A stretch of 64,000 nt of DNA from Limnohabitans sp. Rim8 (GCA_945897465.1 CAMDFK010000011.1:30271-94270); one strand, 5' to 3'; counted from the first letter of the stretch, positions 37,672-47,884 are shown. Numbers and translations are program-made. The notes: generated by a model not told the origin, from the sequence alone.

Positions 37672-39981
37672 ATGCGCCTTCGTCAAATTGTTTTGTTGCT
37701 CTTGCTGGCGCTGGCCATCGGTGCTTTTGTCGCCCTAGACCTGGGGCGTTATCTGAGCTTTGAGCAGCTCAAGGCCAGCCAGGCCAGTTTTGACCAGCTC
37801 TATGCACAGCAGCCGGTGATGGTGGCCGCCGTTTACTTTGGGGTGTACGTCTTAGCCACGGCGCTGTCGATTCCTGGCGCGGTCATCATCACCTTGGCCG
37901 GTGGCGCGGTGTTTGGCCTGTGGCAGGGTTTGCTGCTGGTGTCGTTTGCTTCCACGCTCGGTGCCACATTGGCTTTTCTGGCTTCGCGTTTTGTGCTGCG
38001 CGAGTGGGTCGAAGCGCGTTTTGGTCAGCGCTTGGCCGACATCAATGCGGGTGTGGACAAAGAGGGCGCGTTTTACCTCTTCACTTTGCGCTTGATCCCG
38101 GTGGTGCCGTTTTTCCTGATCAATCTGCTCATGGGTCTGACGCGCATGAAGACCTGGACCTATTACTGGGTGAGCCAGTTGGGCATGTTGGCGGGCACCG
38201 CGGTGTATGTGAATGCGGGCACGCAACTGGCGCAGCTGGACTCGGTGCGGGGCATTCTGAGCCCGGCGCTGTTGGGCAGCTTTGTGCTGCTGGGTATCTT
38301 CCCTCTGTTGGCGCGGCGTGTGGTGGCGGCCGTTCAAAAGCGCAAGGTCTATGCCCGCTGGGCCAGCGTGCGACCCAAGACCTTTGACCGCAACCTGATC
38401 GTGATCGGCGGCGGCGCGGCAGGTTTGGTGTCGGCCTACATTGCTGCCGCTGTCAAAGCCAAAGTCACTTTGATCGAGGCGCACAAAATGGGTGGCGACT
38501 GCCTGAACTACGGCTGCGTGCCGAGCAAGGCCTTGATTAAGAGCGCCAAGTTGGCCCACCAGATGCGCCACGGCGCACAGTACGGCCTGAGCGACACCGC
38601 GCCCAGCTTCAGCTTCAAGGCGGTGATGCAGCGTGTGCACGACGTGATCAAAGCCATCGAACCGCACGACAGTGTGGCGCGCTACACCGGCTTGGGTGTA
38701 GATGTGTTGCAGGGTTACGGCAAGTTGGTGAACCCGTGGACCGTGGAAGTGACTTTGAACGACGGCCAGGTGCAGCGCTTGACCGCGCGCAGCATTGTGA
38801 TTGCGGCGGGCGCACGCCCCATGGTGCCGCCTTTGCCGGGCCTTGATGACGTGGGCTACGTCACCAGCGACACGCTGTGGGACGAGTTGGCCAAGCTCGA
38901 CGACATCCCGAAGCGCATCGTGGTGCTGGGCGGCGGGCCGATTGGCTGCGAGCTGTCACAAAGTTTTGCTCGCTTGGGTGCACAGGTCACGCAGGTCGAG
39001 ATGGGCGAACGCATCATGGTGCGCGAGGACGAAGAGGTGTCTGCGCTGGCACGCGACGCGCTGCAGTCCGATGGCGTGCGGGTGCTGACCGGGCACAAGG
39101 CGCTGCGTTGCGAATGGCGGCTCCCCTTCACAACGAGCGAGATCTCCGTCACTGCGAGCGAAGCGAAGCAGTCCATGGATCGCCACGCTTCGCTCGCGAT
39201 GACAGCAGACAAGTTGCCTGCGATGCAGGGAGACAAGTTGCTCGCGATGAATGAGGATCAGTCGACTGCGATGACCAAATACCTGATCGTCGAGCATGGA
39301 GGTCAAGAACACGCCATTCCTTTTGACGTTCTGGTTTGCGCCGTGGGCCGTGTGGCCCGTCTGCAAGGTTATGGCTTGGAAGACATGGGTGTGCCCACGC
39401 ACCGCACCGTCGAGACCAACGAGTATCTGCAAACGCTCTACCCCAACATCTATGCCGCAGGCGATGTGGCCGGGCCTTACCAGTTCACCCACACGGCCGC
39501 GCACCAAGCTTGGTATGCGGCAGTCAACGCGCTGTTTGGCGACTTCAAATCCTTCAAGGTCGATTACCGCGTGATCCCCTGGGCCACCTTCATCGACCCC
39601 GAGGTGGCGCGTGTGGGCCTGAACGAACAAGAGGCGCAAGCCCAAGGCATCCCGTACGAGGTGACGAAGTACGGCATCGACGACTTGGACCGAGCGATTG
39701 CCGACAGCGAAGCACACGGCTTTGTGAAAGTGCTCACCGTGCCCGGCAAAGACCGCATTTTGGGCGTGACCATCATGGGCTCGCATGCGGGCGACTTGCT
39801 GGCCGAATACGTGCTGGCCATGAAGCATGGCCTGGGCTTGAACAAAATTTTGGGCACCATCCACACCTACCCGACCATGGCCGAGGCCAACAAGTACGCG
39901 GCTGGTGAATGGAAGCGGGCCCACGCGCCGCAAAAGTTGCTGGCTTGGGTGAAGAAGTTCCACGATTGGCGGCGCGGATGA
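37672..39981 (+). CDS. TVP38/TMEM64 membrane domain fused to flavin disulfide reductase, with REP-like insertion
   Basis: 769-residue fusion. Residues 1-220 form a SNARE-associated TVP38/TMEM64 domain with several hydrophobic helices and a GAVFGLWQGLLLV motif. From about 240 a pyridine-nucleotide disulfide oxidoreductase follows: FAD motif VIGGGAAG, redox pair in GGDCLNYGCVPSK, NAD motif VVLGGGPIGCELSQ, FAD-ribityl YAAGDVAG and a dimerisation domain. It resembles mercuric reductase but has no HMA metal-binding domain. An extra segment of about 45 residues (about 486-532) is encoded by a palindromic repeat and a tandem repeat, in frame. Electron acceptor and substrate are unknown. Confidence 0.93.
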   Translation: MRLRQIVLLLLLALAIGAFVALDLGRYLSFEQLKASQASFDQLYAQQPVMVAAVYFGVYVLATALSIPGAVIITLAGGAVFGLWQGLLLVSFASTLGATLAFLASRFVLREWVEARFGQRLADINAGVDKEGAFYLFTLRLIPVVPFFLINLLMGLTRMKTWTYYWVSQLGMLAGTAVYVNAGTQLAQLDSVRGILSPALLGSFVLLGIFPLLARRVVAAVQKRKVYARWASVRPKTFDRNLIVIGGGAAGLVSAYIAAAVKAKVTLIEAHKMGGDCLNYGCVPSKALIKSAKLAHQMRHGAQYGLSDTAPSFSFKAVMQRVHDVIKAIEPHDSVARYTGLGVDVLQGYGKLVNPWTVEVTLNDGQVQRLTARSIVIAAGARPMVPPLPGLDDVGYVTSDTLWDELAKLDDIPKRIVVLGGGPIGCELSQSFARLGAQVTQVEMGERIMVREDEEVSALARDALQSDGVRVLTGHKALRCEWRLPFTTSEISVTASEAKQSMDRHASLAMTADKLPAMQGDKLLAMNEDQSTAMTKYLIVEHGGQEHAIPFDVLVCAVGRVARLQGYGLEDMGVPTHRTVETNEYLQTLYPNIYAAGDVAGPYQFTHTAAHQAWYAAVNALFGDFKSFKVDYRVIPWATFIDPEVARVGLNEQEAQAQGIPYEVTKYGIDDLDRAIADSEAHGFVKVLTVPGKDRILGVTIMGSHAGDLLAEYVLAMKHGLGLNKILGTIHTYPTMAEANKYAAGEWKRAHAPQKLLAWVKKFHDWRRG
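39148..39203 (+). repeat. REP-like palindromic element inside the reductase gene
   Basis: The left arm gtcactgcgagcgaagcg (39148-39165) pairs with cgcttcgctcgcgatgac (39186-39203) at 16 of 18 positions, with a 20-base loop. It is read in frame, giving VTASEAKQSM, the same frame and nearly the same peptide as the copy in the DUF1365 gene at 4604. Confidence 0.88.
39196..39275 (+). repeat. 24-bp tandem repeat (8-residue units) after the REP-like element
   Basis: Three imperfect 24-base units, each starting gcgatg, at 39196, 39220 and 39244, plus a partial unit at 39268. The encoded repeats read AMTADKLP, AMQGDKLL and AMNEDQST, then AMT. The first unit overlaps the right arm of the palindrome, so the tandem repeat seems to have grown from it. 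Confidence 0.8.
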
Positions 39982-40733
39982 ACCGCTTGTTGAAACCTGT
40001 TCCTGCGCTGTTGGCGCTGAGCATGGCCTGCGCCACAGCCGCTTCCTTTGCGCAAAGCCTGTCGCCTTTGGTGCCCGCCGATGGCGCAGCCGCCAGCACT
40101 TGGCGCTTTGTGGGCTTTCCCAAATCCAAAGCAGACATTCCCGCCACGCGCTTCGAGTTGGCTGATGTGCAGGGCGAGCGGGCGCTCAAGGTCAGCACCC
40201 GCGCTTCGTATGGCACCTGGGTGCACGATTTGCCCAAAGTCAATCCCGGGCGCTTGCAGTGGCGCTGGCGCCTCGACCAGCCACTCACCGGCGGCAAAGT
40301 CGTTGCCGACATCCAAACCAAAGCTGGTGACGACGCGGCCCTCAAAGTGTGTGTGATGTTCGACCACCCGCTGGACCGCGTGCCTTTTGTGGAGCGTACC
40401 CTGCTGCGAATCGCCCGCAGCGTGAGCGGCGAAGACCTGCCCGCCGCAACGCTTTGCTACGTGTGGGACAGCGTGCACCCGGCGGGCCTGCAAGGCGCCA
40501 ACCCCTACACCCAGCGCGTGCGCTTCATCACACTGCAAGGCAAGGGTGCGCCTTTGGCCCAATGGCAAACCGAAACCCGCGATGTGGCTGCCGACTTTGT
40601 GAACTTGTTTGGCGATGAACTGCCTGCAAGTACTGCCGCACCCAAAGTGCGAGCGGTGCTGATTGGAGCGGACAGTGACAACACAGGCGCTCTGAGTGTG
40701 GGTTGGATTAAAGGCATCGATTGGGTGCGCTGA
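39978..40733 (+). CDS. DUF3047 family exported protein
   Basis: 251-residue protein with a signal peptide (to about TAASFAQS, residue 26) and the DUF3047 features WRWRLDQPL, KVCVMFDHPLDR, LCYVWDS and GADSDNTGALSVGWIKGIDW. These proteins have a predicted jelly-roll-like fold and unknown role. It overlaps the reductase fusion by ATGA, so it is co-translated and perhaps a periplasmic partner of that membrane-anchored enzyme. Confidence 0.88.
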   Translation: MNRLLKPVPALLALSMACATAASFAQSLSPLVPADGAAASTWRFVGFPKSKADIPATRFELADVQGERALKVSTRASYGTWVHDLPKVNPGRLQWRWRLDQPLTGGKVVADIQTKAGDDAALKVCVMFDHPLDRVPFVERTLLRIARSVSGEDLPAATLCYVWDSVHPAGLQGANPYTQRVRFITLQGKGAPLAQWQTETRDVAADFVNLFGDELPASTAAPKVRAVLIGADSDNTGALSVGWIKGIDWVR

Positions 40734-40867
40734 AAACATTGCCCTCTTGGGGGACTGGTCATGTCGCTCGATCGAAATCGGTTCATTCACTTGGATGTTA
40801 AGAAGGCTGAGCCTGTAGCGATGTGTATGTTGCGGGCAGCATAGGTCGTCAGACGGATAATTCCGAT

Positions 40868-41719
40868 ATGACTGACCGATTCAAGCTATACCTCGACCTG
40901 ATTCGCTGGAACCGACCTGCAGGCTGGTTGTTGCTGCTGTGGCCAACTTTGTCTGCTTTGTGGGTGGCCGCTGACGGTTTTCCGGGTTGGCATATGGTGG
41001 CGGTGTTCACTTTGGGCACCATCTTGATGCGCAGCGCGGGTTGTTGTGTCAACGATGTGGCTGACCGCGAATTTGACAAGCATGTCAAACGCACGGCGCA
41101 GCGACCGGTGACGAGTGGGCGTTTGGGCGTCAAAGAGGCGCTGGGCTTGGGCGGCGTGCTGGCCTTGCTGGCTTTCATGCTGGTGCTCAGCACCAACCGT
41201 GTGACGGTGGCCTGGTCATTTGCAGCTTTGGCCGTGACTTTGGTCTATCCCTATGCCAAGCGTTGGGTGGCCATGCCGCAAGCGGTGTTGGGGGTGGCCT
41301 TCAGTTTTGGGATTCCGATGGCTTTTGCCGCAGTTCAAAGCGAAGTGCCACCACTGGCTTGGGGTTTGCTCTTGGGTAATTTGTTTTGGGTTTTGGCCTA
41401 TGACACCGAATACGCCATGGTGGACCGCGATGACGATCTGAAGATCGGCATGAAAACCTCGGCCATCACCTTGGGGCGATGGGATGTAGCCGCCATCATG
41501 GGGTTTTATGTAGCCTTTTTGACGATCTGGGCGCTGCTCTTGAATGCCCCTGATCGAGGGGTTTGGCTGTGGTTGGGTCTGACGGGGGCGGCCCTTCAGG
41601 CGCTTTGGCATGTGTGGTTGATCAAAGACCGCAGCCGCGAGGGCTGCTTCAAGGCCTTCAGGCTGAACCACTGGGTGGGTTTGAGCGTGTTTGCGGGCCT
41701 GGTTTTGTCTTATACCTGA
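40868..41719 (+). CDS. ubiA: 4-hydroxybenzoate octaprenyltransferase
   Basis: 283-residue UbiA, the inner-membrane enzyme attaching the polyprenyl chain to 4-hydroxybenzoate in ubiquinone synthesis. The first Asp-rich motif NDVADREFD and second [12 protein letters not shown] bind the diphosphate via magnesium. About eight hydrophobic helices alternate with these loops, and [14 protein letters not shown] is the typical opening. Start at ATG 40868 gives the normal N-terminus. It converges with proC across a GC-rich hairpin. Confidence 0.96.
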   Translation: MTDRFKLYLDLIRWNRPAGWLLLLWPTLSALWVAADGFPGWHMVAVFTLGTILMRSAGCCVNDVADREFDKHVKRTAQRPVTSGRLGVKEALGLGGVLALLAFMLVLSTNRVTVAWSFAALAVTLVYPYAKRWVAMPQAVLGVAFSFGIPMAFAAVQSEVPPLAWGLLLGNLFWVLAYDTEYAMVDRDDDLKIGMKTSAITLGRWDVAAIMGFYVAFLTIWALLLNAPDRGVWLWLGLTGAALQALWHVWLIKDRSREGCFKAFRLNHWVGLSVFAGLVLSYT

Positions 41720-41757
41720 AGACCAGAACACCAGACCGCGGCTGGGCCGCGTTCAGG
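41715..41757. terminator. hairpin between convergent ubiA and proC
   Basis: cgcggc (41737-41742) and gccgcg (41746-41751) form a stem with a TGG loop, within an outer cctgaa/ttcagg pairing (41715-41720 with 41752-41757). It overlaps the last bases of both genes. No T-tract, so a bidirectional terminator is only a suggestion. Confidence 0.45.
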
Positions 41758-42577
41758 CCTTGCCAAACTCATCGCCCAATTCGCGGGCGCGTTGCTCAGC
41801 TGCTTGCATGGCTTTGACAAAAGCGGGCTTGATGCCGGCTGCTTCCATCGCGGTGAGTGCAGCATAGGTGGTGCCGCCTTTGGATGTGACGCGCTGGCGC
41901 AGCACCTCGGGTGATTCGGTAGAAGCTGCAGCCAGCGAAGAGGCGCCCGAAAACGTGGCCATGGCCAGTTGATAGGCCTGATCTGCGCTCAGCCCCATGC
42001 CCACACCGGCTTCGGTCATGGCTTCGAGGAAATAAAACACATAGGCCGGACCGGAGCCTGACAAGGCGGTCACGGCGTCCAGCTGAGACTCCTTGTGCAC
42101 CCAGATGAATTGCCCGGTGGTGCCAATGACTTGCTCCACCAGCGCTTTGTCCGCAACCGTGACCGAATGGCAGGCAAACAAGCCAGTGATGCCTTGGCCC
42201 ACCAGCGCCGGTGTGTTGGGCATACAACGCACCACCCGGTCGCTGGCGACCCAACGGCAGATGCTGTCGGTGCGGATGCCTGCGGCCACCGACAGGTGCA
42301 AGGCGGCGCGGGTGTGGGGCATGACCGGGGCAGCGGCTTCGCTGAAAATTTGCGGCTTGACCGCCCAGACCACCAGGTCTGCCTGGGCCAGGGCTGGGCC
42401 TGCGGCGGGCAAGGCGGTGATGCCGAAGTCGTTCAAGAGCTTGGCAGCGGTGTCGGCAAAGGGTTCGACCACGGTGAATTGATCGGGCTTCATGCCTTGG
42501 CGAATCAAGCCGCCAATGATGGCGCTGGCCATGTTGCCGCCGCCAATGAAGGCCATGTGGTGTGCAAAAGTCGTCAT
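41753..42577 (-). CDS. proC: pyrroline-5-carboxylate reductase
   Basis: 274-residue ProC, the last step of proline synthesis, reducing 1-pyrroline-5-carboxylate with NADPH. The Rossmann motif is [15 protein letters not shown] at the N-terminus; [15 protein letters not shown] and [18 protein letters not shown] are the diagnostic family signatures, and [11 protein letters not shown] the C-terminal one. Standard length. Divergent from glpK with a short intergenic region of about 90 bases. Confidence 0.97.
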   Translation of the reverse strand: MTTFAHHMAFIGGGNMASAIIGGLIRQGMKPDQFTVVEPFADTAAKLLNDFGITALPAAGPALAQADLVVWAVKPQIFSEAAAPVMPHTRAALHLSVAAGIRTDSICRWVASDRVVRCMPNTPALVGQGITGLFACHSVTVADKALVEQVIGTTGQFIWVHKESQLDAVTALSGSGPAYVFYFLEAMTEAGVGMGLSADQAYQLAMATFSGASSLAAASTESPEVLRQRVTSKGGTTYAALTAMEAAGIKPAFVKAMQAAEQRARELGDEFGKA

Positions 42578-42666
42578 GGTGCCCAGTCTCGCAGGTGTCT
42601 TTGTTGAAACGTCAATCGGGGAATTGTCGCTGTTTGTGCGGGCTGCTTTGCGCTAATCTTGAGTGC

Positions 42667-44169
42667 ATGGACTACATCCTTTCGATCGACCAAGGCACCA
42701 CCAGCTCACGGGCGGTGGTGTTTGACCGTGCCGGCCAAGTGGTGGCCATGGCACAACGTGAATTTACCCAGTATTTCCCACGTCCGGGTTGGGTGGAACA
42801 CGATGCCAACGAAATCTGGACCACCCAGTTGGCCGTGCTTCGCGAGGCGTTGGTGCATGCGGGCATCACAGCCCGACAGGTGCGGGCCATTGGCATCACA
42901 AACCAGCGCGAAACCACGGTGCTGTGGGATCGCCGAACGGGCGAGCCGGTGGCTCCGGCCATCGTCTGGCAAGACCGGCGCACCGCTGGGCTTTGCGCAG
43001 ACTTGCGCGCGGCAGGCCACGCCTCTGAGATCGCCGCCAAAACAGGTTTGGTCATTGATGCTTATTTTTCAGGCACCAAGCTGGCGTGGCTGCTGGATCA
43101 CGTGCCGGGTGCCCGGGTGCGGGCGCAGCGGGGTGAGTTGGCCTTCGGCACGGTGGACAGTTGGCTGTTGTGGCAACTGACGGGCGGGCGGGTGCATGCC
43201 ACCGAGCCCAGCAACGCCTCGCGTACCCTGCTGTTCAACCTGAAAACCGTTGCCTGGGATGACGAGATGCTGGCCCTGCTGAACATTCCGGCCGCTGTGT
43301 TGCCCCGGATCTTGCCCTCTTGCGGCCAGCTGGCCGAGACGGACGCCCGCCTGCTGGGGGCCAGTGTGCCGATTGCAGGCTGGGCGGGTGATCAGCAAGC
43401 AGCGCTGTTCGGTCAGGCTTGCTTTGCACCTGGCATGGCCAAAAACACCTATGGCACGGGGTGCTTCATGCTGATGAACACGGGCGATCAACCCGTGGCC
43501 AGTCACCACCAATTGCTCAGCACCGTCGCCTGGCAAGGCCCGGGCGCGGCACAACGGCCCATGGCTTATGCCTTGGAAGGATCGGTTTTTATGGCCGGTG
43601 CCACCGTGCAATGGTTGCGAGATGGCTTGCAAATCATCGACAGTGCAGCCCAGGTCGAAGCCCTGGCCGCCAGTGTGCAGGACACCGGGGACGTCTTCTT
43701 GGTGCCGGCCTTTGCTGGATTGGGTACACCCGACTGGGATGGCCAGGCCCGAGGCACCTTGGTGGGGATGACGCGGGGAACAGGCCGGGCGCACATTGCC
43801 AGGGCGGCTTTGGAGGCCATTGCACTGCAGACGGCCGATGTCTTTCGGGCCATGAGTGCGGACAGTGGTTTGGCGCTGACCGAACTGCGCGTAGACGGTG
43901 GTGCGAGCAAAAACGACCTGTTGATGCAGATCCAGGCGAATGTGCTGGGCGTGCCTGTGGTTCGCAGCCGCATCACTGAGACCACGGCGCTCGGGGCCGC
44001 TTACCTGGCGGGGCTGGCCACAGGCTATTGGTCTGGCGCCATGGAATTGGCTGCGCAGTGGCAAGAGGAGAGGCGGTTTTTGCCGCAATGGCATGAAGCC
44101 CAAAGGACTGCCCACGTGGCACGTTGGCGAGAGGCTGTCGGCCGTTCGCACGCCTGGGCCAAAAACTGA
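42667..44169 (+). CDS. glpK: glycerol kinase
   Basis: 500-residue FGGY-family kinase that phosphorylates glycerol to glycerol 3-phosphate. Diagnostic segments are [20 protein letters not shown] (phosphate loop), [31 protein letters not shown] and AGLGTPDWD, plus [19 protein letters not shown] near the C-terminus. No glpF, glpD or regulator lies beside it; it sits alone between proC and the ribosomal operon. The start at 42667 gives the conserved N-terminus. Confidence 0.96.
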   Translation: MDYILSIDQGTTSSRAVVFDRAGQVVAMAQREFTQYFPRPGWVEHDANEIWTTQLAVLREALVHAGITARQVRAIGITNQRETTVLWDRRTGEPVAPAIVWQDRRTAGLCADLRAAGHASEIAAKTGLVIDAYFSGTKLAWLLDHVPGARVRAQRGELAFGTVDSWLLWQLTGGRVHATEPSNASRTLLFNLKTVAWDDEMLALLNIPAAVLPRILPSCGQLAETDARLLGASVPIAGWAGDQQAALFGQACFAPGMAKNTYGTGCFMLMNTGDQPVASHHQLLSTVAWQGPGAAQRPMAYALEGSVFMAGATVQWLRDGLQIIDSAAQVEALAASVQDTGDVFLVPAFAGLGTPDWDGQARGTLVGMTRGTGRAHIARAALEAIALQTADVFRAMSADSGLALTELRVDGGASKNDLLMQIQANVLGVPVVRSRITETTALGAAYLAGLATGYWSGAMELAAQWQEERRFLPQWHEAQRTAHVARWREAVGRSHAWAKN

Positions 44170-44262
44170 AGCCTGCAGCCGCAGAGCGTTGATTGCTTGG
44201 CCGCTCCGTGCGCCAAAAACACAGCCAAACCGTTGAGAAACACAAAAATTTTCACAAACGAC

Positions 44263-44291
44263 TTGCGGGCATGCTTTTTTACAGGCATAAT
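44263..44291 (+). promoter_or_regulatory. sigma-70-like promoter for the rplN operon
   Basis: TTGCGG at 44263-44268 and CATAAT at 44286-44291 are separated by 17 bases, just after the glpK end. The leader of about 140 bases to rplN has a ccttaattaagg palindrome and a CGCCTT/AAGGCG pairing. The tRNA-Tyr promoter at 63411 has the same hexamers. Confidence 0.72.
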
Positions 44292-44438
44292 AGTGGGCTT
44301 CGCCTTAATTAAGGTGTCGATATCAACCCAAACTGAAGCAAGGCGAGTGGTTCGCAGTGTGAATGACGGGTCCAAGACTGATTCTAATTTGTTGGCTTTT
44401 AGGCTGGCAGATAAAGAATACAAGTTGGGAACAAAGAA

Positions 44439-44807
44439 ATGATCCAGACAGAATCTCGGTTGGATGTGGCCGACAACACCGGCGCCAAGTCCGTGCTGTG
44501 CATCAAGGTGCTCGGCGGGTCCAAGCGTCGTTATGCAAGTGTTGGCGACATCATCAAAGTGAGCATCAAAGAAGCCGCCCCACGTGGTCGCGTCAAAAAA
44601 GGCGAGATTTACAGCGCAGTCGTTGTTCGCACTGCCAAAGGCATTCGCCGTGGTGATGGTTCACTCATCAAATTCGATGGCAACGCGGCTGTGTTGCTGA
44701 ACGCCAAATTGGAGCCCATTGGCACCCGCATCTTCGGCCCGGTCACGCGTGAATTGCGTACCGAGAAGTTCATGAAGATCGTGTCCCTGGCTCCTGAAGT
44801 ACTGTAA
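44439..44807 (+). CDS. rplN: 50S ribosomal protein L14
   Basis: 122 residues, the standard L14 length, opening [27 protein letters not shown]. It binds 23S rRNA and helps form an inter-subunit bridge at the base of the L7/L12 stalk. It is the first gene of the spc-type group here and is followed after 9 bases by rplX. In most relatives rpsQ lies directly upstream; here it is glpK, so this gene heads its own transcript from the promoter at 44263. Confidence 0.98.
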   Translation: MIQTESRLDVADNTGAKSVLCIKVLGGSKRRYASVGDIIKVSIKEAAPRGRVKKGEIYSAVVVRTAKGIRRGDGSLIKFDGNAAVLLNAKLEPIGTRIFGPVTRELRTEKFMKIVSLAPEVL

Positions 44808-44816
44808 GGACGCGCC

Positions 44817-45137
44817 ATGAACAAGATTCGCACAGGCGACGAAATCATCGTGATCACAGGTCGTGACAAAGGCAAGCGTGGCAAAGTGTCGTCGCGCGCC
44901 AGCGACTCGCACCTGTTGATTGATGGCATCAACATCGTCAAAAAACATGCCAAGCCAAATCCCATGAAGGGCACCACTGGCGGCATCATCGAAAAGGCCA
45001 TGCCGATTCACCAATCCAATGTGGCGATTTTCAACGCTGCAACGGGCAAGGCGGATCGCGTGGGCATCAAGTTGCAGGCTGACGGCAAGCGCGTTCGCGT
45101 TTACAAGTCCAGCGGCGAAGAAATCAAGGTGGCATGA
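44817..45137 (+). CDS. rplX: 50S ribosomal protein L24
   Basis: 106 residues with the N-terminal KOW motif region [22 protein letters not shown], which nucleates 50S assembly on 23S rRNA. Start at 44817 follows an AGGA-type ribosome binding site. Its stop TGA overlaps ATG 45134, next to rplE. Confidence 0.98.
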   Translation: MNKIRTGDEIIVITGRDKGKRGKVSSRASDSHLLIDGINIVKKHAKPNPMKGTTGGIIEKAMPIHQSNVAIFNAATGKADRVGIKLQADGKRVRVYKSSGEEIKVA

Positions 45138-45139
45138 CC

Positions 45140-45679
45140 ATGGCACGTTTGCAACAACTCTTCCGCGAGAAAATCGCTGCTGACCTGACAGCTAAATTTG
45201 GCTACACGTCGCCCATGCAGGTGCCTCGCATCACCAAGATCACCTTGAACATGGGTGTGTCTGAAGCCGTGGCTGACAAAAAAGTCATGGACCACGCCGT
45301 GAGCGACTTGACCAAGATCGCGGGCCAAAAGCCTGTAGTCACCAAGGCCAAGAAAGCGATTGCCGGCTTCAAGATTCGTGAACAGCAGCCCATCGGCTGC
45401 ATGGTCACCCTGCGCGGCGTTCAGATGTATGAATTCCTAGACCGTTTCGTCACCGTGGCTCTGCCCCGAGTGCGTGACTTCCGTGGTATTTCAGGACGCG
45501 CTTTTGATGGCCGCGGCAACTACAACATCGGTGTCAAAGAGCAAATTATTTTCCCTGAAATTGAGTACGACAAGGTCGATGCCTTGCGCGGTCTCAACAT
45601 CAGCATCACCACAACGGCCAAGTCTGACGAAGAGTGCAAAGCGCTCTTGACAGCTTTCCGCTTCCCCTTCAAGAACTGA
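45140..45679 (+). CDS. rplE: 50S ribosomal protein L5
   Basis: 179 residues from ATG 45140, the universal L5 length, starting [16 protein letters not shown]. An upstream in-frame ATG at 45134 overlaps the rplX stop and could also be used, adding two residues. L5 binds 5S r[23 protein letters not shown] is its typical central signature. The gene is followed by rpsN after 8 bases. Confidence 0.97.
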   Translation: MARLQQLFREKIAADLTAKFGYTSPMQVPRITKITLNMGVSEAVADKKVMDHAVSDLTKIAGQKPVVTKAKKAIAGFKIREQQPIGCMVTLRGVQMYEFLDRFVTVALPRVRDFRGISGRAFDGRGNYNIGVKEQIIFPEIEYDKVDALRGLNISITTTAKSDEECKALLTAFRFPFKN

Positions 45680-45687
45680 GGTGCCAC

Positions 45688-45993
45688 GTGGCTAAAGTAG
45701 CTTTGATCGAGCGCGAGCTCAAGCGTGAAAAACTGGCAGCCAAATTCGCGAAGAAATACGCGGAATTGAAGGCCGTTGCCAACGATGCCAAGCGCAGCGA
45801 TGAAGAGCGTGCAGCTGCCCGTCTGGGTCTGCAAAAGCTCCCACGCAACGCCAACCCGACCCGTCAACGCAACCGCTGTGAAATCACCGGTCGCCCACGC
45901 GGTACGTTCCGTCAATTTGGTCTGGGCCGCGCCAAGATCCGTGAAATGGCCTTCGCAGGTCACATCCCGGGCGTGACCAAGGCCAGCTGGTAA
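45688..45993 (+). CDS. rpsN: 30S ribosomal protein S14
   Basis: 101 residues from GTG 45688: the longer, zinc-free S14 form, since it lacks the paired CxxC of the short form. The signature is [23 protein letters not shown]14 lies in the 30S head. Ends 18 bases before rpsH. Confidence 0.97.
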   Translation: MAKVALIERELKREKLAAKFAKKYAELKAVANDAKRSDEERAAARLGLQKLPRNANPTRQRNRCEITGRPRGTFRQFGLGRAKIREMAFAGHIPGVTKASW

Positions 45994-46011
45994 TCGGCAG
46001 GAGAGAACAAC

Positions 46012-46407
46012 ATGAGCATGAGTGATCCCATTGCCGATCTGTTGACCCGAATTCGCAACGCACAAATGGTGGCCAAAGCCGCTGTGATGGTGCCTTCTTC
46101 CAAAGTGAAGGTGGCCATTGCTCAAGTGCTGAAAGATGAGGGCTACATTGATGGCTTCCAAGTCAGATCCGAAGATGGCAAAGCCACCCTCGAAATCGCC
46201 CTGAAGTACTACGCCGGTCGCCCAGTGATTGAGCGCATCGAGCGCGTGAGCCGGCCAGGCCTGCGTGTGTACAAAGGCCGTGATGCGATTCCTCAAGTCC
46301 AAAATGGCTTGGGCGTCGCCATCGTCACCACACCTCAAGGCGTGATGACCGACCGCAAAGCGCGCGCAGCCGGTGTCGGCGGCGAAGTTCTTTGCTACGT
46401 AGCTTAA
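46012..46407 (+). CDS. rpsH: 30S ribosomal protein S8
   Basis: 131 residues opening [19 protein letters not shown]; binds 16S rRNA helix 21 and, in E. coli, represses its own spc operon by binding mRNA at rplE. The conserved C-terminal [21 protein letters not shown] is present. It has an AGGAGAG ribosome binding site. Confidence 0.98.
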   Translation: MSMSDPIADLLTRIRNAQMVAKAAVMVPSSKVKVAIAQVLKDEGYIDGFQVRSEDGKATLEIALKYYAGRPVIERIERVSRPGLRVYKGRDAIPQVQNGLGVAIVTTPQGVMTDRKARAAGVGGEVLCYVA

Positions 46408-46423
46408 AGGCAGGAGAGACTGA

Positions 46424-46957
46424 ATGTCCCGAGTAGCAAAAATGCCTGTGACCATCCCCGCTGGTGTGGATGTGTCGATCAATGCAACACAGATCAGTGT
46501 GAAGGGCACAGGTGGTCAACTGGCCATCTCCGCCAACATGCTGGTGACCGTGAACAACGAGGGTGGCAAATTGAGCTTTGCCCCGGTCAATGATTCACGT
46601 GAAGCCAATGCCATGAGTGGCACCATGCGTCAGTTGGTGAACAACATGGTGACTGGTGTTACCAAAGGTTTTGAAAAGAAGCTGAACCTGGTCGGTGTGG
46701 GTTACAAAGCGGCCGCCTCGGGCGCCAAATTGAACCTGGCCGTCGGTTATTCCCATCCCGTCAACATCGATATGCCTGCAGGCATCACGGTAGCCACACC
46801 CAGCGCGACTGAGATCGTGATCAAGGGTGCTGACCGTCAACGTGTTGGCCAAATTGCTGCTGAGATCCGTGCTGTTCGTCCTCCTGAGCCCTACAAAGGC
46901 AAAGGCATCCGTTATTCGGATGAGAAGATCACGATCAAAGAGACCAAGAAGAAATAA
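46424..46957 (+). CDS. rplF: 50S ribosomal protein L6
   Basis: 177 residues with the two tandem L6 folds; near the C-terminus is [14 protein letters not shown], the RNA-binding signature. Start ATG 46424 follows CAGGAGAGA. Located near the L7/L12 stalk base on the 50S. Confidence 0.98.
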   Translation: MSRVAKMPVTIPAGVDVSINATQISVKGTGGQLAISANMLVTVNNEGGKLSFAPVNDSREANAMSGTMRQLVNNMVTGVTKGFEKKLNLVGVGYKAAASGAKLNLAVGYSHPVNIDMPAGITVATPSATEIVIKGADRQRVGQIAAEIRAVRPPEPYKGKGIRYSDEKITIKETKKK

Positions 46958-46968
46958 GGAGCTGCATC

Positions 46969-47334
46969 ATGTTGACCAAGAAAGAGCAGCGTCTGCGTCG
47001 TGCACGCCAAACACGCATCCGCATTGCACAGCAAGGCGTGGCCCGTTTGACCGTGAGCCGCACCAACTTGCACATCTACGCCAGCGTTATTTCAGGCTGT
47101 GGCACCAAAGTGTTGGCCAGTGCCTCTACTGCCGAAGCCGAAGTGCGCACGGAATTGGGTGCAGCCGGCAAAGGTGGCAATGCCGCCGCAGCCACCGTCA
47201 TTGGCAAGCGCATTGCTGAAAAAGCAAAAGCTGTTGGCGTTGAGAAGGTCGCCTTCGACCGCGCAGGCTTCGCTTACCACGGTCGTGTCAAGGCTTTGGC
47301 CGAAGCAGCCCGTGAAGCAGGTCTGCAGTTCTAA
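46969..47334 (+). CDS. rplR: 50S ribosomal protein L18
   Basis: 121 residues opening [20 protein letters not shown], a basic 5S-rRNA-binding protein of the central protuberance. The C-terminal segment [24 protein letters not shown] is typical. It starts 11 bases after rplF. Confidence 0.97.
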   Translation: MLTKKEQRLRRARQTRIRIAQQGVARLTVSRTNLHIYASVISGCGTKVLASASTAEAEVRTELGAAGKGGNAAAATVIGKRIAEKAKAVGVEKVAFDRAGFAYHGRVKALAEAAREAGLQF

Positions 47335-47351
47335 ACGGATCGGAGATACAA

Positions 47352-47870
47352 ATGGCTAAATTTACAGCAAAACCGCAGAGCGACGGTCCTGAAGACGGTC
47401 TCCGCGAAAAAATGATCGCGGTCAACCGCGTGACCAAAGTGGTGAAGGGCGGCCGTATTCTCGGTTTCGCAGCTTTGACCGTGGTGGGTGACGGCGATGG
47501 CAAGGTCGGCATGGGCAAGGGCAAGTCGAAAGAAGTGCCAGCAGCTGTGCAAAAGGCGATGGAAGAAGCCCGTCGCAACCTGTCCAAAGTCCACCTCAAA
47601 AATGGCACGATTCACCATGCCGTGAACGGTCACCATGGTGCAGCCCGCGTCATGATGGCACCAGCGCCCAAGGGTACCGGCATCATTGCTGGTGGTCCTA
47701 TGCGCGCTGTGTTCGAAGTGGTGGGTATCACCGACATCGTGGCCAAGAGCCATGGATCGTCCAACCCTTACAACATGGTTCGTGCCACTTTGGACGCTTT
47801 GTCCAACTGCACAACAGCTTCCAACGTGGCTGCCAAGCGTGGCAAGTCGGTTGAAGAGCTGTTCGGCTGA
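47352..47870 (+). CDS. rpsE: 30S ribosomal protein S5
   Basis: 172 residues with the double-stranded-RNA-binding-like domain at [19 protein letters not shown] and the S5 signature ending [20 protein letters not shown]-like (here [11 protein letters not shown]). S5 acts in decoding accuracy and 30S assembly. Start ATG 47352 follows GGAGATACAA. Confidence 0.98.
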   Translation: MAKFTAKPQSDGPEDGLREKMIAVNRVTKVVKGGRILGFAALTVVGDGDGKVGMGKGKSKEVPAAVQKAMEEARRNLSKVHLKNGTIHHAVNGHHGAARVMMAPAPKGTGIIAGGPMRAVFEVVGITDIVAKSHGSSNPYNMVRATLDALSNCTTASNVAAKRGKSVEELFG

Positions 47871-47884
47871 ACCGGAGAACGAAC

